15,130 bases of DNA from Sulfurovum sp. (GTDB lineage: Bacteria; Campylobacterota; Campylobacteria; Campylobacterales; Sulfurovaceae), in NCBI GenBank assembly GCA_016744875.1, contig JADGDL010000011.1, forward strand, positions 43,525 to 58,654, in the 5' to 3' direction. Each line of letters starts with the position of its first letter. Within the stretch, counting starts at the first letter, position 1. Shown here piece after piece: positions 12,785-15,130 of this stretch. Made by a program: the position numbers and the translations under genes. Under the pieces are notes generated by a model, which saw only the letters and a list, made by a program, of their open reading frames with translations, made no database searches and was not told the origin of the DNA.

Positions 12785-13245
12785 TCCCTAGAGTTTATCA
12801 TCCATTGGGAAAAGATATTCAGATAGTTCCAAAAACTTTGTATATTTTCTTCTGAACTTAGTTTTTGTTCTATGATGGGCTGTAAGGCCTCTTCAAAAGT
12901 GACAAGCCAATGGAGTCTTGCATTAGGTGTAATACGAAAAGGGGCGTGTCTTTTTCGCATTTGTGGTGCACCTCTGTTTTGATTGAAATATTGTACTCCT
13001 CCACAGATCTGTATAAAGAAATCTGCTGAATGCTGTGCTGCGATCTGCATCTCTTCTTTGTCTAAAGGAAAAATATCTTTTATAGGACTCTCAAAAAGAC
13101 CCATATAAAATCTATCGAGCAGATCCCTCATCCCTTGTTCACCTATATCTACTAAAAATGCAGGGTTTGGTTTTGTAACAGGAGGATTGACTCCTTCTTG
13201 ATAAGGAAGTATGGAGAAGTCTAATGTTGATGTACTGAAGTTCAT
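12781..13245 (-). CDS. Group II truncated haemoglobin-like globin
   Basis: The 154-residue protein carries a trHbO-type globin fold at about 30-150: LVDIGEQGMRDLLDRFYMGLFES in the first helices, ADFFIQICGGVQYFNQNRGAPQMRKRHAPF with proximal haem ligand His100, and NARLHWLVTFEEAL. The first 28 residues are an extra tail without globin features or a signal peptide, so it is cytoplasmic. Relatives bind oxygen or nitric oxide and are tied to oxidative or nitrosative stress in Campylobacterota. The start is supported by AAGG 7 bases before ATG, and a TATAAC box lies about 30 bases upstream. Its TAA overlaps the TAA of msrBA by using the palindrome TTAA on both strands. The ligand and exact role are not shown by sequence. 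Confidence 0.88.
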   Translation of the reverse strand: MNFSTSTLDFSILPYQEGVNPPVTKPNPAFLVDIGEQGMRDLLDRFYMGLFESPIKDIFPLDKEEMQIAAQHSADFFIQICGGVQYFNQNRGAPQMRKRHAPFRITPNARLHWLVTFEEALQPIIEQKLSSEENIQSFWNYLNIFSQWMINSRD

Positions 13246-13318
13246 GCTGTAGCCTTGTTATGAATATAGGTAAGGTTATAGCACGAAATTACCCTTCTGT
13301 CAACTAACGAAAAGTATC

Positions 13319-13552
13319 TTAGCCGCAACTACCATTATTCTCTACAGCAAAACTGTTTGCATATCCGCATTCTACACATTCATAAGAGAGGATCTTAGGT
13401 CCAGAACATCCGCCTGACCTCTGGTCGGTCAACTCTATGCTCTTTTGATGACATTTGGGACAAAAACCTCTTTTTATTGCATCAAGCTGTTCTTTTTTAT
13501 CTTTAAGATAATAGATATAGACAAAGACAGAACCTAAAAGAATGATAAGCAT
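13319..13552 (-). CDS. Small membrane protein with a zinc-ribbon-like Cys motif
   Basis: The 77-residue protein (from ATG 13552) has one N-terminal helix (LIILLGSVFVYIYYL) followed by FCPKCHQ and later YECVECGYAN, two CxxC pairs typical of a small zinc ribbon. GGCSG and a C-terminal GSCG add further cysteines. No family name is known to me. There is no ribosome binding site before ATG 13552. AAGGA at 13586-13590, just past the upstream gene's stop, is 6 bases ahead of an in-frame ATC (13577-13579), and translation from there would add IDSFYLLAF, which extends the helix well. The true start is therefore uncertain. It is the last gene after the YgjP-like peptidase and is likely co-transcribed with it. 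Confidence 0.7.
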   Translation of the reverse strand: MLIILLGSVFVYIYYLKDKKEQLDAIKRGFCPKCHQKSIELTDQRSGGCSGPKILSYECVECGYANSFAVENNGSCG

Positions 13553-13590
13553 AAAAGCTAGAAGATAAAATGAATCGATAGTATGTCCTT

Positions 13591-14262
13591 TTAGGTAGTA
13601 TAATTTTTGAGTTCAGCAATCTGTATTTTATAGTCATGTAAATAGCTTTCGACAAGCTGCCAGAATGTTTTCTGATGGTGTTTATGTTGAATGTGTGCTA
13701 ACTCATGTACAATGATATATTCTATCACATTTTTTGGCAGCTTCATCATCATAGTATTAAAACTTAAAACATTTTTACCAGAGCAGCTTCCCCATTGTCG
13801 TTTTGTCTTACGAAAACGTATATTTGAAGGGGAAAGTAACATTTTATCTGCCCAATATGAAACGAGTTGAGGTACATAGAGCTGGGCTTCTTTTTTATAA
13901 AAATTGTCAATATGGGTTTGAAAAATAGTTTCATTATATGCAGAGTAATATAGTGTGAATTGATGTTCTTCAAATAGTAGTTTTGTTCGTTTTTTTTCAA
14001 AATGTTTTAATACAAGAGGATATGCATTACCCATAAAATATAATTCCATGGTAGAGGAAAAGTTTAAAGTTTTCCCTTTTTTTTGTTCGAATTTAACTCG
14101 GGAATTTTGTATCCAGGAAGCTTTTTTAAGGAGAAGGTTTTCTATCTGTTCTTGTGATACTCTTGGTGATTTTATGACGAGATTTCCTCCATCATCAAAG
14201 CTAAGATAAATATGCTTAAGCTTTGGGTTTACAATATGTATATACTGCGGAAGAAGACTCAT
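13591..14262 (-). CDS. YgjP-like (DUF45/M48-type) zinc metallopeptidase
   Basis: The 223-residue protein has the complete YgjP/DUF45 signature: KRQWGSCS (155-161), FNTMMMKLPKNVIEYIIVHELAHIQHKHH with zinc ligands His186 and His190 and Glu187 as base, third ligand His196, then TFWQLV. There is no signal peptide or membrane segment, so it is cytoplasmic. Family members resemble SprT/WLM-type proteases; their natural substrates are poorly known. ATG 14262 lies 8 bases after the stop codon of the upstream lipoprotein gene with no visible ribosome binding site, which suggests re-initiation by ribosomes finishing that gene. A zinc-ribbon membrane protein follows closely. Confidence 0.9.
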   Translation of the reverse strand: MSLLPQYIHIVNPKLKHIYLSFDDGGNLVIKSPRVSQEQIENLLLKKASWIQNSRVKFEQKKGKTLNFSSTMELYFMGNAYPLVLKHFEKKRTKLLFEEHQFTLYYSAYNETIFQTHIDNFYKKEAQLYVPQLVSYWADKMLLSPSNIRFRKTKRQWGSCSGKNVLSFNTMMMKLPKNVIEYIIVHELAHIQHKHHQKTFWQLVESYLHDYKIQIAELKNYTT

Positions 14263-14270
14263 AAGTAAAA

Positions 14271-14720
14271 CTAGTTAGTCATCTTACCGTTTCTATACCT
14301 AACTTTTTTAAATACACTACCATCCTTGTTGTAAGCATATGCAATACCATCTTTTGTACCATACTTGAATGGAATCGTAACCATTGTCTCACCATTCTCA
14401 TATAGCTCTGTCATTGTGCCATGTATTGTCCCATTAACATAAGGTACTTTTCTAATTTCTCTTTGTTTGTTATCATACCATGTCTCAGTCCCATTTTTAA
14501 CACCATTTTCTATACGTACAGTTGATGTAAGTTCCCCATTGTAGCCATACTTTTTAAAAAGACCATTTTTCCCAGTATCATCATCCATGATAAATTCTGT
14601 ACGTATCTGTCCATTGGTAAAATACTCTTTTTTTATTTCCTTTCCTCCAAAACTTGGAGAACTGCACGCAGTGAAAGAAAGTAGGATAAGTGTAGAGAGC
14701 AATAAAGAGAGTTTTTTCAT
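14271..14720 (-). CDS. Lipoprotein with MORN-2/YwqK-type repeats
   Basis: The 149-residue protein begins with a lipoprotein signal (MKKLSLLLSTLILLSFTAC, Cys19). It then carries about five repeats of the form Y-x-N-G-x...G-x-x-x-x-Y: YFTNGQIRTEF, NGLFKKYGYNGEL, NGTETWYDNKQ, HGTMTELYENGETM, DGIAYAYNKDGSVF, with YRNGKMTN at the end. This is the MORN_2 pattern often labelled YwqK-family antitoxin. Here the signal peptide points to an envelope lipoprotein and no toxin partner is nearby, so that label should not be read as function. AAGG lies 9 bases before ATG and TATACT (14753-14758) about 33 bases upstream. It leads the operon with the YgjP-like peptidase. Confidence 0.85.
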   Translation of the reverse strand: MKKLSLLLSTLILLSFTACSSPSFGGKEIKKEYFTNGQIRTEFIMDDDTGKNGLFKKYGYNGELTSTVRIENGVKNGTETWYDNKQREIRKVPYVNGTIHGTMTELYENGETMVTIPFKYGTKDGIAYAYNKDGSVFKKVRYRNGKMTN

Positions 14721-14752
14721 TCTGAAGAACCTTGTCGTTAAATATTGATATT

Positions 14753-14758
14753 AGTATA
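14753..14758 (-). promoter_or_regulatory. -10 box for the lipoprotein/YgjP operon
   Basis: The minus strand reads TATACT, 32 bases ahead of ATG 14720. No good -35 is seen. Confidence 0.4.
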
Positions 14759-14876
14759 CACTCAAATAGCTTTGGATGATATGATGCATTTTAGTTGATA
14801 AAAAGAGTGTTTTATATATATATTATGTAAGTAAAGAACAAATTTCGTTAAATTTCGCACATTTCTTAAAAAACCC

Positions 14877-14905
14877 TTGACAAGAAAGGAGTTCGGTGCT
14901 ATAAT
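14877..14905 (+). promoter_or_regulatory. rRNA operon promoter, perfect consensus
   Basis: TTGACA (14877-14882), exactly 17 bases, then TATAAT (14900-14905). Both hexamers match the sigma-70 consensus, unlike the other promoters here. An A-run and AT-rich DNA upstream (14815-14875, including AAATTTCG twice near 14840-14858) could serve as an UP element. The start site would be near 14912. Confidence 0.92.
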
Positions 14906-14960
14906 ACGCGTCCAACAACACATGGACGGTTAGCGAGTTGCTAGCAGGAGTGTTATTGAA

Positions 14961-14973
14961 TGATCTTTGACAA
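14961..14973 (+). promoter_or_regulatory. boxA-like antitermination site in the rRNA leader
   Basis: TGATCTTTGACAA resembles the bacterial rRNA boxA (TGCTCTTTAACA) bound by NusB/NusE. It lies after two small leader hairpins (arms 14910-14914/14923-14927 and TAGC/GCTA near 14931-14943). Position and sequence fit rRNA antitermination. Confidence 0.55.
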
Positions 14974-15019
14974 CCAAATATAAGTAAACAAATCAACGTC
15001 TATTTGAGTTTTAATTTTA

Positions 15020-15038
15020 CCAATTTTTAAAAAATTGG
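15020..15038 (+). repeat. Leader hairpin in the pre-16S RNA
   Basis: CCAATTTTT (15020-15028) pairs perfectly with AAAAATTGG (15030-15038). It is probably part of pre-rRNA folding or processing, not a terminator. Confidence 0.4.
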
Positions 15039-15080
15039 GACAAAGAATTAAACTTAATTTAGAAATAAATAAGTGATTCT

Positions 15081-15100
15081 GACAAATGATTAAATTTGTC
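15081..15100 (+). repeat. Hairpin immediately before 16S
   Basis: GACAAAT (15081-15087) pairs with ATTTGTC (15094-15100), just ahead of the mature 16S end. It may guide processing; the distal partner strand beyond 16S is outside the window. Confidence 0.4.
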
Positions 15101-15105
15101 CATTT

Positions 15106-15130
15106 TTAATGGAGAGTTTGATCCTGGCTC
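15106..15130 (+). rRNA. 16S ribosomal RNA, 5' end only
   Basis: The window ends with GGAGAGTTTGATCCTGGCTC, the conserved 16S start (the region of the 27F primer site). Aligning GAGTTTG with E. coli positions 9-15 places mature position 1 near 15106. Only about 25 bases are present. Confidence 0.95.

Noticed and set aside
13319..13552. Zinc-ribbon membrane protein as another RiPP-type precursor, because of GGCSG and GSCG
   Set aside because: The cysteines form two CxxC pairs (CPKC, CVEC) typical of a zinc ribbon, without the regular five-residue spacing of EGKCG cores.
14271..14720. Toxin-antitoxin module, from the YwqK-antitoxin family label
   Set aside because: The protein is a lipoprotein with MORN-like repeats and no candidate toxin gene adjoins it.
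1..15130. CRISPR array, insertion sequence or prophage
   Set aside because: No regularly spaced repeats, transposase motifs or phage genes were found on either strand.

Overview
The window looks like chromosomal DNA from a Campylobacterota (epsilonproteobacterial) species, most likely a Sulfurovum- or Sulfurimonas-like free-living relative. The grounds are AT-rich sequence, T-rich promoters with good -10 boxes but poor -35 boxes, a two-gene gluconate-dehydrogenase-type oxidoreductase like the Campylobacter Cj0414/Cj0415 pair, and an rRNA leader and 16S 5' end of the expected type. The genus is inference. The sequence ends about 25 bases into a 16S rRNA gene.

Left part (1-1700, minus strand): a lipoprotein cut by the window edge; a DoxX-family membrane protein followed by an exported peptide with repeated EGKCG motifs, as in HvfA-type copper-binding RiPP precursors; a second small peptide, membrane-anchored, with a CxxGKCxxGKC tail; and a broken lipoprotein-like reading frame. 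The enzymes that would modify such peptides (DUF692/MNIO and DUF2063) are not in the window.

Then on the plus strand (1755-5194): a Tat-exported small subunit and a GMC flavoprotein, overlapping by ATGA. A GEMM-I cyclic-dinucleotide riboswitch follows. It has compensatory changes in its core and A at the position that sets ligand specificity, and it lies ahead of a LysM-LysM-NlpC/P60 cell-wall hydrolase that probably starts at TTG.

Middle (5434-8679, minus strand): an AraC-family regulator, an exported tandem OsmC-like protein, an AhpD-like protein and a small DUF4405 membrane protein. The last three form a tight operon. A 22-base direct repeat with one mismatch lies at each end of this block, so it may have been gained as a unit.

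Right part: ilvD (minus strand), a four-tRNA cluster (Gly, Leu, Cys, Ser) with a consensus promoter, DoxX plus an exported MsrB-MsrA fusion (plus strand), a group II truncated haemoglobin converging on it with overlapping stop codons, and a lipoprotein / YgjP-like metallopeptidase / zinc-ribbon membrane protein operon (minus strand). Last come a perfect consensus rRNA promoter, a leader with a boxA-like site, and the start of 16S.

Several pieces concern redox or metal stress in the cell envelope: the EGKCG peptides, two DoxX proteins, the OsmC/AhpD set and MsrBA. That shared theme is inference. The most notable items are the riboswitch with A at the specificity position, the orphan RiPP-like peptides with a vestigial core motif past the stop codon, and the secreted double OsmC protein.
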